From DATBHZ01 sp036557185 (GTDB taxonomy: Bacteria; Actinomycetota; Acidimicrobiia; IMCC26256; JAENVU01), in the NCBI GenBank assembly GCA_036557185.1, contig DATBHZ010000033.1, positions 1 to 61,616 on the forward strand: DNA of 61,616 nt, written 5' to 3'. Numbering within the stretch: the stretch's first letter is position 1; every line of letters starts with the position of its first letter. The translations under genes were made by a program, and so were the position numbers. Below are positions 17,820-26,321 of the stretch, piece after piece. Below the pieces are notes generated by a model. The model searched no databases. It worked only from the letters and a program-made list of their open reading frames with translations, and was not told the DNA's origin.

Positions 17820-18665
17820 CTAGATCGAGACGAAGAGGGAGCGGAAGCCGGCGGCGAGCTGCTCATCACCGCGGACGGTCCCGCCGTTGAGCCGGCCGTA
17901 TGCGGTGAGCACGAGTGTGCCGGGATCGCACTCGATGATCGCGGAGCACCCGTCGACGTCGCCGGGCTCGAACCGCAGGCCCTTCTCGGAGACGGTGCAG
18001 CGGGTGTCCCCGCCATTACGGCCGCTCGTCCGGACGCCGATCTCGTAGGGCATGTCGACCGCGGCGGTGTCGGCGGTTGCCCACCAGAGCAGGAACACGA
18101 ACGGCACCAGCAGATCGGCCGCGTCGCCCGAGATGGAGTGCGGCTCCCCCCGACCCTGGCGCACGTCCCAGCCGTGCACCGTGTACCCGGCGAGCAGCCC
18201 TGCGGCGAGGATCATCGCGGGGAGTGGGCCCATGTAGCGGTCCGGGACGATCAATCCCGGCCACTCGTCGTCCGAGAGCGACCCGAATGCGCGCATCAGC
18301 TGGCTCGTATCGGTCCGGAGCCGCGCCAGCAACGTTGCGCGATCGACGTTGCGAAAGCTCCGCGCCGCCTCGTCCGACGCGCTCGCCATGCCCGCGACAC
18401 CAACCGGCTCGGTCGAGCCGGCCACGTCGCCGCTGCGGGCGATGTCGAAGCCTGCGAGGTAGCTCTCGGTGGCGTCGACCAGATGCCCGACCATGTCGCG
18501 CACCTTCCAGCCGGCGCACGCCGTCGGGTCGTTCCAGCGCGCCGGATCGCTGACCAGCTCGGTGAACGCGTCGATCTCGCGTTGGAGGACGGCGAGCAGC
18601 CGGGGCCTGCCTGCTCGGTCCCGGAAGTCCCAGCTCGGGTCGGGTTCCGGCGACACGTTGGTCAA
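17820..18665 (-). CDS. Maleylpyruvate isomerase (MDMPI) family protein, mycothiol-type
   Basis: A 281-residue two-domain protein. The N-terminal four-helix DinB-like domain has DPTACAGWKVRDMVGHLVDA, the family's metal-site histidine motif, and AGYTVHGWDVRQG. The C-terminal part (about 190-281) resembles the SCP2-like domain found in MDMPI proteins. The family includes mycothiol-dependent maleylpyruvate isomerases but most members are of unknown substrate. Its start overlaps the stop of the upstream hydrolase-cyclase gene by four bases, so both form one minus-strand operon. Confidence 0.8.
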   Translation of the reverse strand: MTNVSPEPDPSWDFRDRAGRPRLLAVLQREIDAFTELVSDPARWNDPTACAGWKVRDMVGHLVDATESYLAGFDIARSGDVAGSTEPVGVAGMASASDEAARSFRNVDRATLLARLRTDTSQLMRAFGSLSDDEWPGLIVPDRYMGPLPAMILAAGLLAGYTVHGWDVRQGRGEPHSISGDAADLLVPFVFLLWWATADTAAVDMPYEIGVRTSGRNGGDTRCTVSEKGLRFEPGDVDGCSAIIECDPGTLVLTAYGRLNGGTVRGDEQLAAGFRSLFVSI

Positions 18666-20005
18666 CCCTCGACCGAGAACAGCTGCCAGGTGCCGGGGAC
18701 GCCCCTGAGAGAGTGCTCGCCGCGATCCTCGAAGGTGATGCCCGATCCGGTGACCAGATCGACGACCGTTCGCGAGACCCAGACCTCGCCGGGCCGCGCG
18801 TGTGCCTCGACGCGGTTCGCGATGTGGACGCCGAGACCGGCGACGTCATCGCCGCGCCGCTCAACCTCGCCCGTGTGCACGCCAACGCGTACATCCATGC
18901 CGAGCTGTCGAGCGCCCTCGCAGATCGCGAGCCCGCTCTGAATCGCACGCGCCGGGCCGTCGAACGTCGCCAGGATGCCGTCTCCCATCGTCTTGATGGT
19001 CCGGCCGCCGAAGCGGTGCACCTGCCGCTGCGCGATCCGGTCGTGGTTCTCGAGCAGCTCGAGCCAACGGCGGTCCCCTGCGCCGGCGGCCTGCTTCGTC
19101 GAGTCTACGATGTCCGTGAACAAGAGCGTCGCGAGGATCCGGTCGGTGTTCGGTGTCGCTCTGGACCCGGTCAGGAACTCTTCGATCTCTCCCAGCACTC
19201 CATCGGTGTCGCCGGCGAACGGGAGATGGTCCCGACCGGGGAGCTGTACCAGCTTCGCCCCGCTGATGTTGTCGGCGAGGTATTGCGCATTGCCGAGCCT
19301 CACGAACTCGTTGTCGACTCGATGCAAGATCAGTGTCGGCGCGTTGATCATCGGGAGCACCGCGCGGATGTCTGCGCGCGTCGCCAGGATGTCGATGGCC
19401 CGAGCGACCGCTGGGCTCGCGTTCCGCTCGCCGGCGTGCTTCCACCACAGTCGGAACTCGGGATCGTCGGCGAGGCTCGGCGCGCTCATTGCCAGATCGT
19501 CGATCGCGTCGCCCTCGTAGCTCGGGTCGGTGACGGCGTCGACGAACCGGTCGAGCAGGGCCTGCGGCCAGCCCCACGGATAGTCCGAATCACGCGCGAG
19601 CCGCGCCGAGCAGTGCATCAGCACCTGCGCCGACGTTCGGCCGGGATACGTCGCGCTGAAGAGCATGGCCACGAGGCCCCCTACCCCTACGGCGAAGAGT
19701 GCAGCCTCCGGCGCGCCGACCGCATCGAGCACTGCCAACGCGTCCTGCATCCAACCGTCGATCGTGGGACCCGTTCCGGCCTCCAGTGGGTCGGAGAGCC
19801 CGATACCACTCGGGTCGAAACGGATCAGTCGGCAGAAGGACGCCAGCCGACGGTCGAACCGGCTCCAATGCGGCTCGTCTTCTCGGTCGATCCAGATGTT
19901 GCAGCCGCTGTTGAACGCGAGGAGATCGATCGGACCGTCGCCGAGGACCTCGTACGCGATGTGCAGATCGCCGCGCTTGGCGTAGAGGGTTTCCTCGATC
20001 GCCAC
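18662..20005 (-). CDS. Alpha/beta hydrolase-like domain fused to a class III cyclase domain
   Basis: A 447-residue fusion. Residues 1-280 are an alpha/beta hydrolase fold with RFDPSGIGLSD and His260 in GRDHLPFAGD. The nucleophile elbow reads AVGVGG: Gly107 stands where Ser is expected, so this domain is probably not a hydrolase and may be a ligand sensor. Residues 290-447 are a cyclase domain with metal ligands Asp298 (LFTDIV) and Asp342 (KTMGDG), Lys338, Asp387 and Arg398; the transition-state Asn is His394, as in a known actinobacterial subgroup. TACGCT lies seven bases before the GTG. First gene of a two-gene operon with the MDMPI gene. Confidence 0.88.
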   Translation of the reverse strand: MAIEETLYAKRGDLHIAYEVLGDGPIDLLAFNSGCNIWIDREDEPHWSRFDRRLASFCRLIRFDPSGIGLSDPLEAGTGPTIDGWMQDALAVLDAVGAPEAALFAVGVGGLVAMLFSATYPGRTSAQVLMHCSARLARDSDYPWGWPQALLDRFVDAVTDPSYEGDAIDDLAMSAPSLADDPEFRLWWKHAGERNASPAVARAIDILATRADIRAVLPMINAPTLILHRVDNEFVRLGNAQYLADNISGAKLVQLPGRDHLPFAGDTDGVLGEIEEFLTGSRATPNTDRILATLLFTDIVDSTKQAAGAGDRRWLELLENHDRIAQRQVHRFGGRTIKTMGDGILATFDGPARAIQSGLAICEGARQLGMDVRVGVHTGEVERRGDDVAGLGVHIANRVEAHARPGEVWVSRTVVDLVTGSGITFEDRGEHSLRGVPGTWQLFSVEG

Positions 20006-20018
20006 GAACCGCAGCGTA
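20003..20018 (-). promoter_or_regulatory. Candidate -10 box, leaderless start of the hydrolase-cyclase gene
   Basis: On the minus strand TACGCT (20018 to 20013) is followed by seven bases and the GTG. Confidence 0.45.
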
Positions 20019-20039
20019 CGGGCCGGCAGCTCGTCTCGC

Positions 20040-20054
20040 TAGGGTCGCCCGGTG
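20040..20054 (+). promoter_or_regulatory. Candidate -10 box, leaderless start of the SDR gene
   Basis: TAGGGT (20040-20045) is followed by six bases and the GTG at 20052. With the box at 20013-20018 it makes a compact divergent promoter pair within 46 bases. Confidence 0.45.
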
Positions 20055-20849
20055 CCTCGCCTCTCCGATCGGGTCGCCGTCGTGGTGGGTGCCGGTCAGA
20101 CCGCCGGCGAGACGATCGGCAACGGTCGCGCAACGGCGATCACATTCGCACGCGAAGGCGCACGTTTGGTGCTCGTCGATCGGGACAGCGCGACGTTGGA
20201 GGAGACCGCCGATCTCGCGCGCGATGCGGGGGCAGAGGCGCAGACCGTCGTCGCCGATATCGCGGCCGACGAAGGACCCGACCAGGTTGTGCAAGCTGCG
20301 CTCGACGCGTTCGGCCGCATCGACGTCCTGCACAACAACGTCGGCATCGGTGCCGGCGACGGGCCACCCCATCACCTGGACGACGATGCCTACGACCGGA
20401 TCCTCGCCGTGAACCTTCGCGCGATGTGGCGCACGTGCCGCTCTGCGGTGCCGGCCCTGCGACGCAGCGAGCACGGCGCGATCGTGAACGTCTCGTCGCT
20501 TGCCGCGATCGCGGCCGCCGGAAACCTCACCGCGTACAAGCTCTCCAAGGCGGGGGTGAACGCGCTCACCCAGAACCTTGCCATCACCAACGCCAAGCAC
20601 GGAGTGCGAGCCAACGCGATCCTGCCCGGCTTCATCGACACCCCGATGGCTGTCGATGCGACCGCACGCGCGCTCCATGCCGACCGCGCCGCGATCGCCG
20701 ATGCGCGTGCAGCCGCGGTGCCCCTCGGTCGACAGGGCACGGCGTGGGACGTCGCGAACGCCGCCCTGTTCCTCGCATCGGACGACGCCGCGTTCATCAC
20801 AGGGGTCCTGCTACCGGTCGACGGTGGCCAGGCGGCGCGGGTCGGTTGA
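20052..20849 (+). CDS. Short-chain dehydrogenase/reductase (SDR)
   Basis: A 265-residue classical SDR. The cofactor loop is the longer form GAGQTAGETIGNGRATA, followed by LVDRD, and the HNNVGIG motif corresponds to NNAG. The catalytic set is Ser in NVSSLAAIAAAG and YKLSK (Y-x-x-x-K). The C-terminus has LPGFIDTPM and a final LPVDGGQAA. The Asp after the second strand favours NAD over NADP (inference). Substrate unknown. The gene stands alone between the divergent promoter and the VOC gene, 36 bases away. Confidence 0.92.
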   Translation: MPRLSDRVAVVVGAGQTAGETIGNGRATAITFAREGARLVLVDRDSATLEETADLARDAGAEAQTVVADIAADEGPDQVVQAALDAFGRIDVLHNNVGIGAGDGPPHHLDDDAYDRILAVNLRAMWRTCRSAVPALRRSEHGAIVNVSSLAAIAAAGNLTAYKLSKAGVNALTQNLAITNAKHGVRANAILPGFIDTPMAVDATARALHADRAAIADARAAAVPLGRQGTAWDVANAALFLASDDAAFITGVLLPVDGGQAARVG

Positions 20850-20885
20850 GACTACGGTCCGGGCGGATCAGAGGGAGGTTTGCAC

Positions 20886-21281
20886 ATGCCTTCGATAACC
20901 GGCACGCACCACGCTGCGTTCACGGTGAGCGACGTCGAGCGCAGCGCCGATTGGTATTGCTCGCTGCTCGGCATGCAGGTCGTGCTGTCGAACGACGACG
21001 ACACGGTGAGCCTGCGTGTCCTCGCGGATCCTCAGTCGGGCTGGATACTCGGCGTTCGTCAGTACCACGGGCGTGAGGCCGACACCTTCGACGAGTTCCG
21101 CACCGGGCTCGACCATCTCGCGCTCGAGGTGTCGAGCCGCGATGAGCTCGACGCGTGGGAGCGCGAGCTGGCGGACCGCGGCATCACGTTCACGCCCGCC
21201 GTCGACACGCCGATCGGTTCGGTGATTGCGTTCCGCGACCCCGACAACATCCAGCTCGAGTTCTGGCACTCGCCGGGCTAG
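20886..21281 (+). CDS. VOC (glyoxalase/bleomycin resistance) family protein
   Basis: A 131-residue single VOC-fold protein: TGTHHAAFTVSDVERSADWY at the start, GLDHLALEV in the middle, and FRDPDNIQLEFWHSPG at the end. The His, the second His and the C-terminal Glu are in the positions used to bind metal in the family. A strong GGGAGG ribosome binding site seven bases upstream selects the ATG at 20886. The last four bases overlap tail to tail with the methyltransferase on the other strand. Substrate unknown. Confidence 0.9.
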   Translation: MPSITGTHHAAFTVSDVERSADWYCSLLGMQVVLSNDDDTVSLRVLADPQSGWILGVRQYHGREADTFDEFRTGLDHLALEVSSRDELDAWERELADRGITFTPAVDTPIGSVIAFRDPDNIQLEFWHSPG

Positions 21282-22033
21282 GCGCGGCGCTTGCGAAAGA
21301 CGATGTCGACGCTGCACGGCAGCACGTCCTGCAGCGGCCGAAGCTTCTGGAGCGCCAAGTAGTAGAGCGTCTCCGTCGCGCCGCGGTAGGTCGTCGTCGG
21401 CGCGTGGCGTACCTCGGCGTCCAGCCCCGCTTCGTCTGCCAGCGACGCGATGTGACGGTACCGGAGCACGTCCTCGGGCACGACCGGTCGCTTCGCCATC
21501 ACGCGTCGGTATGCGAACGGGTAGATCCAGTCTCTGCATCCGGGCTCGTGGAGGTAGAGCCCGACGCCGCCGGGACGCAGGATCCGCGCGATCTCGCCGA
21601 GCGTCCGGCGATGCGATCCGAAGTGATGCGCAGCCGCGAACACGAAGACCAGGTCTACCGATCCGTCGCTGAACGGTGTGGCGTAGCTCCTCGTGGCCAG
21701 CGCCCCGTCGAGCTGCGTGTCGAACAACCCTTCCCACCTGTGAACCGAGACCACGGCATCGGGAGCAATGTCCGTCCCGAACACCTGTCGTGTCGCGCCG
21801 AGCTCACGCTTCACGATGCAGGAGGTCCAACACTGACCTCCGCCCAGCTCCACGATCACGTTGGCGCGTTCGAACTCCTCTCGGAACGCTGCCAGCTTCT
21901 CGAGGAAGACCCGCGCCTCGCTCAGCTTGTGCGTCACGAGATCGACCGAGAACTCGCCGGGCCGTTCGGTCTCCGACTCGCTCCAGAAGTCGATCTCTCG
22001 CCGCTCGCGTGACTCGGTGTCCGGCGCTTTCAT
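21278..22033 (-). CDS. Class I SAM-dependent methyltransferase
   Basis: A 251-residue protein with the SAM-binding motif VIVELGGGQCW near residue 60, then DGSVDLVFVFAAAHHFGSHR and LGEIARILRPGGVGLYLHEPG (motifs II and III). The N-terminal REIDFWSESE segment is typical of a methyltransferase_11 subgroup. The target is not predictable; LHEPGCRDWIYPFAYRR is a distinctive stretch. Start ATG at 22033 was chosen as the only Met before the conserved region; upstream frame codes nothing recognisable. Confidence 0.85.
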   Translation of the reverse strand: MKAPDTESRERREIDFWSESETERPGEFSVDLVTHKLSEARVFLEKLAAFREEFERANVIVELGGGQCWTSCIVKRELGATRQVFGTDIAPDAVVSVHRWEGLFDTQLDGALATRSYATPFSDGSVDLVFVFAAAHHFGSHRRTLGEIARILRPGGVGLYLHEPGCRDWIYPFAYRRVMAKRPVVPEDVLRYRHIASLADEAGLDAEVRHAPTTTYRGATETLYYLALQKLRPLQDVLPCSVDIVFRKRRA

Positions 22034-22145
22034 CTCGTGGGCGCGTCCATCGCTCGCACGGTACGCGACGTTGCGTGGAGCCCTCTTGCGTAGTAGTGAT
22101 AGAGCGCCCAAAGCGGGATGTTCTACACATGCAGGGAGGAATGAG

Positions 22146-22508
22146 ATGGTGGGCGTCGCTGCAAAGAGCTTCGAGACTCCGGACGAGCGCCGGGCTCCTG
22201 ACAAGACGAAGGTCGAGGTCGTGGACCTCGGGTCCGTGAAGGCGGCACGCATGACCCTGCAGCCCGGTTGGCGGTGGTCGGAGTGCATCAAGCCGCTCGC
22301 GGAGACCGAGAGCTGCCAGGTGCACCACGTCGGGACCGTCGTGTCCGGCCGGCTCAAGGTGCAGCACGAGGACGGCACGTCGGTCGAGATCGGTCCCGGC
22401 GACGCGTACGTGATCGAGCCCGGTCACGACGCGTGGGTCACGGGCTCCGAGCCGTTCGTCGGTTACGAGTTCGACAGCCAGGCGGCGCAGACCTTCGCCC
22501 AGACCTGA
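22146..22508 (+). CDS. Cupin-domain protein
   Basis: A 120-residue single cupin: LQPGWRWSECIKPLAETESC, then VHHVGTVVSGRLKVQHEDGT (cupin motif 1) and VEIGPGDAYVIEPGHDAWV (motif 2). The usual metal histidines of motif 1 are partly replaced. A good GGAGGA site lies five bases before the ATG. Position gives no pathway; it is flanked by genes on the other strand. Confidence 0.85.
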   Translation: MVGVAAKSFETPDERRAPDKTKVEVVDLGSVKAARMTLQPGWRWSECIKPLAETESCQVHHVGTVVSGRLKVQHEDGTSVEIGPGDAYVIEPGHDAWVTGSEPFVGYEFDSQAAQTFAQT

Positions 22509-22533
22509 GCGGAGCTCTTCGCTCGGCACGACG

Positions 22534-23583
22534 TCATTGCGGAGCGTGCGCGGAGAAGAACTGCCACATCTGCTCGTTCGCGTTGACGGCGTTGCTCTGC
22601 GGCCCGAGCTCGCGGACGAGGCTCTCTGGGACGGTTGGTCCGCCGGGCCATTGGTGTCCCTCGCCTGAGATCGAGACGAGCTGCACCGTCGCGTTGTCGC
22701 GGCAGCCGCTGTAGGTCGTCGTCATGACCGGGGGCTTCGAGATCGTCCCGGATGCCGGGCGGCAACCGTTCTGCGCCGCCCAGCGCTGCGCGGCCACCGG
22801 GACGCTGTACGTCCAGTACGGCTGACCGTTGCCGTTGTACGGATCGATCGGATCCGCGGTCCCGTGGAACGCGAGGACGGGGACCGCCCGCGCCGGACGA
22901 CACCCGGCGGGGAACCGCAGGCCCGCGACCGGCGCGACAGCCTTGAACGTCCGCGACGCGTCGCACGCGAGCTGGCTCGCCATGCGAGCTCCACCAGACA
23001 TCCCGGTGGCGTAGACGTGCGTGTCGCTGACGCAGTAGTCGTGGATCATCGTGCCGACGAGCGCTTGTAGGAACGCCACGTCGTTGGGGGCACCGGCAGG
23101 TACCTCCTGGCCGCCGAGCAGCGGCTGGCCGGGGACGTTCCAGTCGTAGCCGCCCTCTGCCGGGATGGCAGCCTGCGGGTATGCGACGACGAAGCCGTGC
23201 TTGTCGGCTGTCGCGTTCATGTCGCTGAAGGCTTCTTGCGCGCGCGCCGTGGAGCCGCTGCCGTGCATGTTCAGCACGAGCGGAAGCCCTGCTTTGGCCG
23301 ACGGTGGCACGTGGACGACGACGGTCCGCTCGCGCCCCGAGTTGGTGACGTGGATCGTCGCCGTACCGGTCGCGAGGTTCTTCGAGCAGTTGGCTGCCGC
23401 GCCGGCTGCCGCGTTCGCGGGCTCCGACGTCGTGGAGGTCGTGGAAGAGGTCTTGGAGCCCCCCGAGCTGCACGCGCTCAGGAGGAGCGCGCACCCGATC
23501 GCCATCCCCGTGGCCCAGTGCCGCACGTGCCGCTGTCGTGAAGATGCCGAGCGCTGTCTGGTGTCGGAAGGTCGTTTGTCCAC
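22534..23583 (-). CDS. Lipoprotein esterase, PHB depolymerase/LpqC-like
   Basis: A 349-residue exported esterase. The signal peptide ends in the lipobox LLSAC with Cys38 as the lipidated residue, followed by a Ser/Thr linker. The catalytic triad is visible: Ser in TGMSGGARM, Asp in FHGTADPIDPY and His in GEGHQWPGG. This is the esterase_PHB family (polyhydroxybutyrate depolymerase, feruloyl esterase and LpqC relatives). The GTG is preceded by TAGGCT at six bases. It is divergent from another lipoprotein gene. Confidence 0.9.
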   Translation of the reverse strand: MDKRPSDTRQRSASSRQRHVRHWATGMAIGCALLLSACSSGGSKTSSTTSTTSEPANAAAGAAANCSKNLATGTATIHVTNSGRERTVVVHVPPSAKAGLPLVLNMHGSGSTARAQEAFSDMNATADKHGFVVAYPQAAIPAEGGYDWNVPGQPLLGGQEVPAGAPNDVAFLQALVGTMIHDYCVSDTHVYATGMSGGARMASQLACDASRTFKAVAPVAGLRFPAGCRPARAVPVLAFHGTADPIDPYNGNGQPYWTYSVPVAAQRWAAQNGCRPASGTISKPPVMTTTYSGCRDNATVQLVSISGEGHQWPGGPTVPESLVRELGPQSNAVNANEQMWQFFSAHAPQ

Positions 23584-23595
23584 CGGGGCAGCCTA
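23581..23595 (-). promoter_or_regulatory. Candidate -10 box, leaderless start of the esterase gene
   Basis: On the minus strand TAGGCT (23595 to 23590), six bases, then GTG. Confidence 0.45.
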
Positions 23596-23661
23596 TGCAG
23601 CGCGCGCGTCGCGCCATGTGCACGACATGCGTGCCTCCAGTCTTTGGACAATGATGCGCCG

Positions 23662-24651
23662 GTGACCGCCCGCCGCACTGCGACCGCGCGCTTCGTGGCA
23701 CTGGTGGCGACGCTCGCGGCAACCGCCGGCTTGGCCGCATGCGGCGGGGGCTCGAGCGGCCGCAAGGCCGGAACCGCGGCGCACGCGTCGACGACGACCT
23801 CGGGTCGCGCGACGACGAGCACGGCCTCGAACGGAGCCTCACGCTCGTCTACGGCGACCACGCCGTGCCGCGCTGCCGCGAGGCCTGCGCGTTACTCACA
23901 CGTCGTCGTGTTCACGTTCGAGAATCGGACGTGGTCGGCCGTCGGTGGACCGGGCTTCCCGGCGATGCCGTACTTGCACAGCCTGGCCGCGCACTGCCCG
24001 TACTTCGTCGACTGGACCGAGAGCGACACCAGCCAGGACAGCGCGACCCAGTACGTGAGCCAGTGGCAGGGCTCGACCGATCACACCGTGCGCAACGACT
24101 GCTCACCGGGTCCGTCGTGCGACTCGACCGCTCCGAACATCGCGCGGCAGGTGCGCGACGCAGGCGGCACCGCACGGTCGTACGTCGAAGGAGCCACCAA
24201 GCCCTGCTCCGCGGACGGCAACGCGGCGAAGCACATTCCGGCGCTCTACTTCTCGGACCGCCAGGACGCATCTGCGTGCACGACGGAGGTCCGCCCGTTG
24301 ACCCAGCTCGATCCGAACCACCTGCCGACGTTTGCCTTCATCACGCCGAGTCTCTGCAACGACGGCCATGACTGCGGGAACGACGTTGTGGATCGGTGGG
24401 CAGCCGCACACATCCAACCCGTGCTCGACTCCGCGAGCTACCGCGCCGGTCAGGTGCTCGTCGAGGTCTGGTACGACGAGGACCACCCGGTTTCCAACCT
24501 GTATCTCGCGCCATCGGGGCGGCCCGGTCCGCTCGCGACGCCCGGGATGGGGTACGCGGCGACGTTGCGGGCCTGGGAATCCGCGCTGGGCTTGCCGTGC
24601 CTGGCGCACGCGTGCTCGGCGCCCGACCTCCGCGCCGCGGCCGGTGTGTGA
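23662..24651 (+). CDS. Phosphoesterase-family lipoprotein
   Basis: A 329-residue exported protein. The signal peptide ends LAAC with Cys27 as the probable lipidated residue, followed by a Gly/Ser/Thr linker of about 50 residues. The mature part is of the phosphoesterase (AcpA/phospholipase C-like) family: HVVVFTFENRTWSAVGG carries the metal and catalytic region, and EVWYDEDHPVSN supplies the C-terminal metal ligands. The GTG at 23662 is chosen because it starts the signal peptide; a TTG six codons upstream is possible. Substrate unknown. Confidence 0.85.
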   Translation: MTARRTATARFVALVATLAATAGLAACGGGSSGRKAGTAAHASTTTSGRATTSTASNGASRSSTATTPCRAAARPARYSHVVVFTFENRTWSAVGGPGFPAMPYLHSLAAHCPYFVDWTESDTSQDSATQYVSQWQGSTDHTVRNDCSPGPSCDSTAPNIARQVRDAGGTARSYVEGATKPCSADGNAAKHIPALYFSDRQDASACTTEVRPLTQLDPNHLPTFAFITPSLCNDGHDCGNDVVDRWAAAHIQPVLDSASYRAGQVLVEVWYDEDHPVSNLYLAPSGRPGPLATPGMGYAATLRAWESALGLPCLAHACSAPDLRAAAGV

Positions 24652-24660
24652 CGCGAACTC

Positions 24661-25533
24661 TCAGGCCGGGTCCACGTCGAGGCGGTGGCCGGCGAGCGCC
24701 CCGCGCAGCTCGTTGAGCGTCGCGAGCGACGCGTCGGAGCGCTGAGGGTCGGTCGCTGCCAGGGCCAGCACGAGCGCCTCGATCAGCACGATCGTCGGGC
24801 CGTGGCTCGCGAAGAGACCCGGGCTGCCGCGTCCCGCGTCCAGCTGCACGGTCGCCGGCAGGTTTCGGGTGGCGGAGTCCGTCACCAGCACGGAACTCGC
24901 ACCCACACGCGCCGCGCGGTCGAGCAGCACGCGCACGTACGGATGGATCCGTCCGTACGCGAGCACGACGACGGCATGGCGCGCCTCGAGCGCGAGCAGC
25001 TCGTCGGCATGGTCAGTGCCGGCGTGCGTCATCACGCCGGCCGCCTTGCCGAGCCGCCTGCATAGGAACGCCGCGTAACCCGCGAGGTGTGCGGACGGCC
25101 CGATGCCCGACCACCACACTCGTTCTGCATCCATCAAGGTCCCGATGGCGGCGTCGAACGCAATGGCGGGCACGCGGCGCAACAGCGCGTCGAGCGCGTT
25201 CTGCTGGCGTTCGGCGGCGGTCGCGAGGACGTCGTGTGCGGCCGCGGTCCCCGCGATCGTGGCCTCGAAGCGTTGCGTGAGATCGGGCTCGCCCGGCTCA
25301 CTCGTGAGCGCACGACGCAGCTGGCGCAAGCTCTCGTAGCCGAGCGAGCGGACCGCGCGGACCACCGTCGCGTCGCTCGTGTTGGCCTCGGCCGCGATCT
25401 CCTTCGCCGACAAGGGCGCCGCGCGCGGTCCCATGTCGATGAGCACGTCGGCGACACGGCGCTCGGCCGGGCTGCTGAGCCGCGTTCGACGATCCGCCAG
25501 GACCGCTGTAGTGTCTCCTGCATGTGCGGCCAC
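24661..25533 (-). CDS. MurR/RpiR-family transcriptional regulator
   Basis: A 290-residue regulator with an N-terminal helix-turn-helix of the RpiR type (LSAKEIAAEANTSDATVVRA, residues about 41-60) and a C-terminal SIS domain (about 125-260) that binds phosphosugars in family members, here with VWWSGIGPSAHLAGYAA. The GTG start has TATGCT six bases upstream, inside a palindrome, so autoregulation is likely. It is divergent from a membrane protein gene 41 bases away, its most probable target. No sugar-catabolic gene is nearby. Confidence 0.88.
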   Translation of the reverse strand: MAAHAGDTTAVLADRRTRLSSPAERRVADVLIDMGPRAAPLSAKEIAAEANTSDATVVRAVRSLGYESLRQLRRALTSEPGEPDLTQRFEATIAGTAAAHDVLATAAERQQNALDALLRRVPAIAFDAAIGTLMDAERVWWSGIGPSAHLAGYAAFLCRRLGKAAGVMTHAGTDHADELLALEARHAVVVLAYGRIHPYVRVLLDRAARVGASSVLVTDSATRNLPATVQLDAGRGSPGLFASHGPTIVLIEALVLALAATDPQRSDASLATLNELRGALAGHRLDVDPA

Positions 25534-25552
25534 CGCCGTAGCATACGCTACG
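25531..25552. promoter_or_regulatory. Palindromic operator overlapping the RpiR promoter
   Basis: CGTAGC (25537-25542), four-base spacer ATAC, GCTACG (25547-25552): a perfect 6+6 inverted repeat in the 41-base divergent intergenic. On the minus strand TATGCT (25545 to 25540) lies in its centre, six bases before the regulator's GTG. On the plus strand TACGCT (25544-25549) is a possible -10 for the membrane protein gene. Confidence 0.5.
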
Positions 25553-25574
25553 TCTGTCGGGTAGAGATGCCGCG

Positions 25575-26321
25575 ATGACGCACGACGCGTTCCTCGTCGC
25601 CGCCTCGTTCCTCGCGTGCGCGGTCGAGATGGTCGAGGCCCTCACGATCGTGCTCGCCGTGGGTGTCACGCGCGGTTGGCGCTCAGCGATCATCGGAACC
25701 GTCGCGGCGCTCTGCGTACTCGGCGTCTTCGTCGCAGTGCTCGGTCCTGCCCTGGCCTTCGTCCCGATCGACAGTCTCCGGATCTTCGTGGGGTGCCTGC
25801 TGCTGATCTTTGGTCTGCAGTGGCTGCGCAAGGCGATCCTTCGAGCGAGCGGGTTCAAGGCGCTGCACGACGAGGACGCGATCTTCCTCGAGGAGGAGCG
25901 AGCCGCGCAGGATGCGTCCCGGTCCGACGCGGCGATCGACTGGTACACGTTCACAGTCGCGTTCAAGGGCGTCCTCCTCGAGGGCCTCGAGGTCGCGTTC
26001 ATCGTGATCACCTTCGGAAGCGCCCAGCGCAACGTCGGGCTCGCCGTGGTCGGTGCCGTTGCAGCAGCGGTGGTTGTCCTCAGTGTCGGGCTCGTGGTGC
26101 ACAGGCCGCTCAGCAGAGTGCCCGAGAACACGATGAAGTTCGCCGTCGGCGTGATGCTGACGACGTTCGGCATGTTCTGGTCGGGCGAGGGCAGTGGCGT
26201 CTCGTGGCCCGGCGGCGACGCCGCGATCATCGGCCTGTTGGCCTGCGTGCTCGGCGCGAGCCTGGCGCTCGTCTCGATCGCGCGTCGACGTCACGCCCTC
26301 GCGGAGGCGACGCTCACGTGA
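25575..26321 (+). CDS. Polytopic membrane protein with two EALT/LEVA repeats (COG4280-like)
   Basis: A 248-residue membrane protein with about six to seven helices. Two similar segments, EMVEALTIVLAVG near residue 15 and LEGLEVAFIVITFG near residue 140, put acidic residues in the membrane, a pattern reminiscent of FTR1 and GDT1 cation transporters; each is followed by a similar helix hairpin, suggesting an internal duplication. I place it near COG4280 from memory. A charged cytoplasmic loop lies at about 95-125. Ion transport is an inference only. Its stop overlaps the next gene, and its promoter faces the RpiR regulator. Confidence 0.75.
   Translation: MTHDAFLVAASFLACAVEMVEALTIVLAVGVTRGWRSAIIGTVAALCVLGVFVAVLGPALAFVPIDSLRIFVGCLLLIFGLQWLRKAILRASGFKALHDEDAIFLEEERAAQDASRSDAAIDWYTFTVAFKGVLLEGLEVAFIVITFGSAQRNVGLAVVGAVAAAVVVLSVGLVVHRPLSRVPENTMKFAVGVMLTTFGMFWSGEGSGVSWPGGDAAIIGLLACVLGASLALVSIARRRHALAEATLT

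Noticed and set aside
18713..21076. A 787-codon plus-strand frame across the hydrolase-cyclase and SDR genes.
   Set aside because: It is antisense to the hydrolase-cyclase gene and out of frame in the SDR; both of those have intact family motifs.
22034..22378. Longer N-terminus for the methyltransferase (up to 115 extra codons).
   Set aside because: The extension runs antisense through the cupin gene, which has its own strong ribosome binding site.
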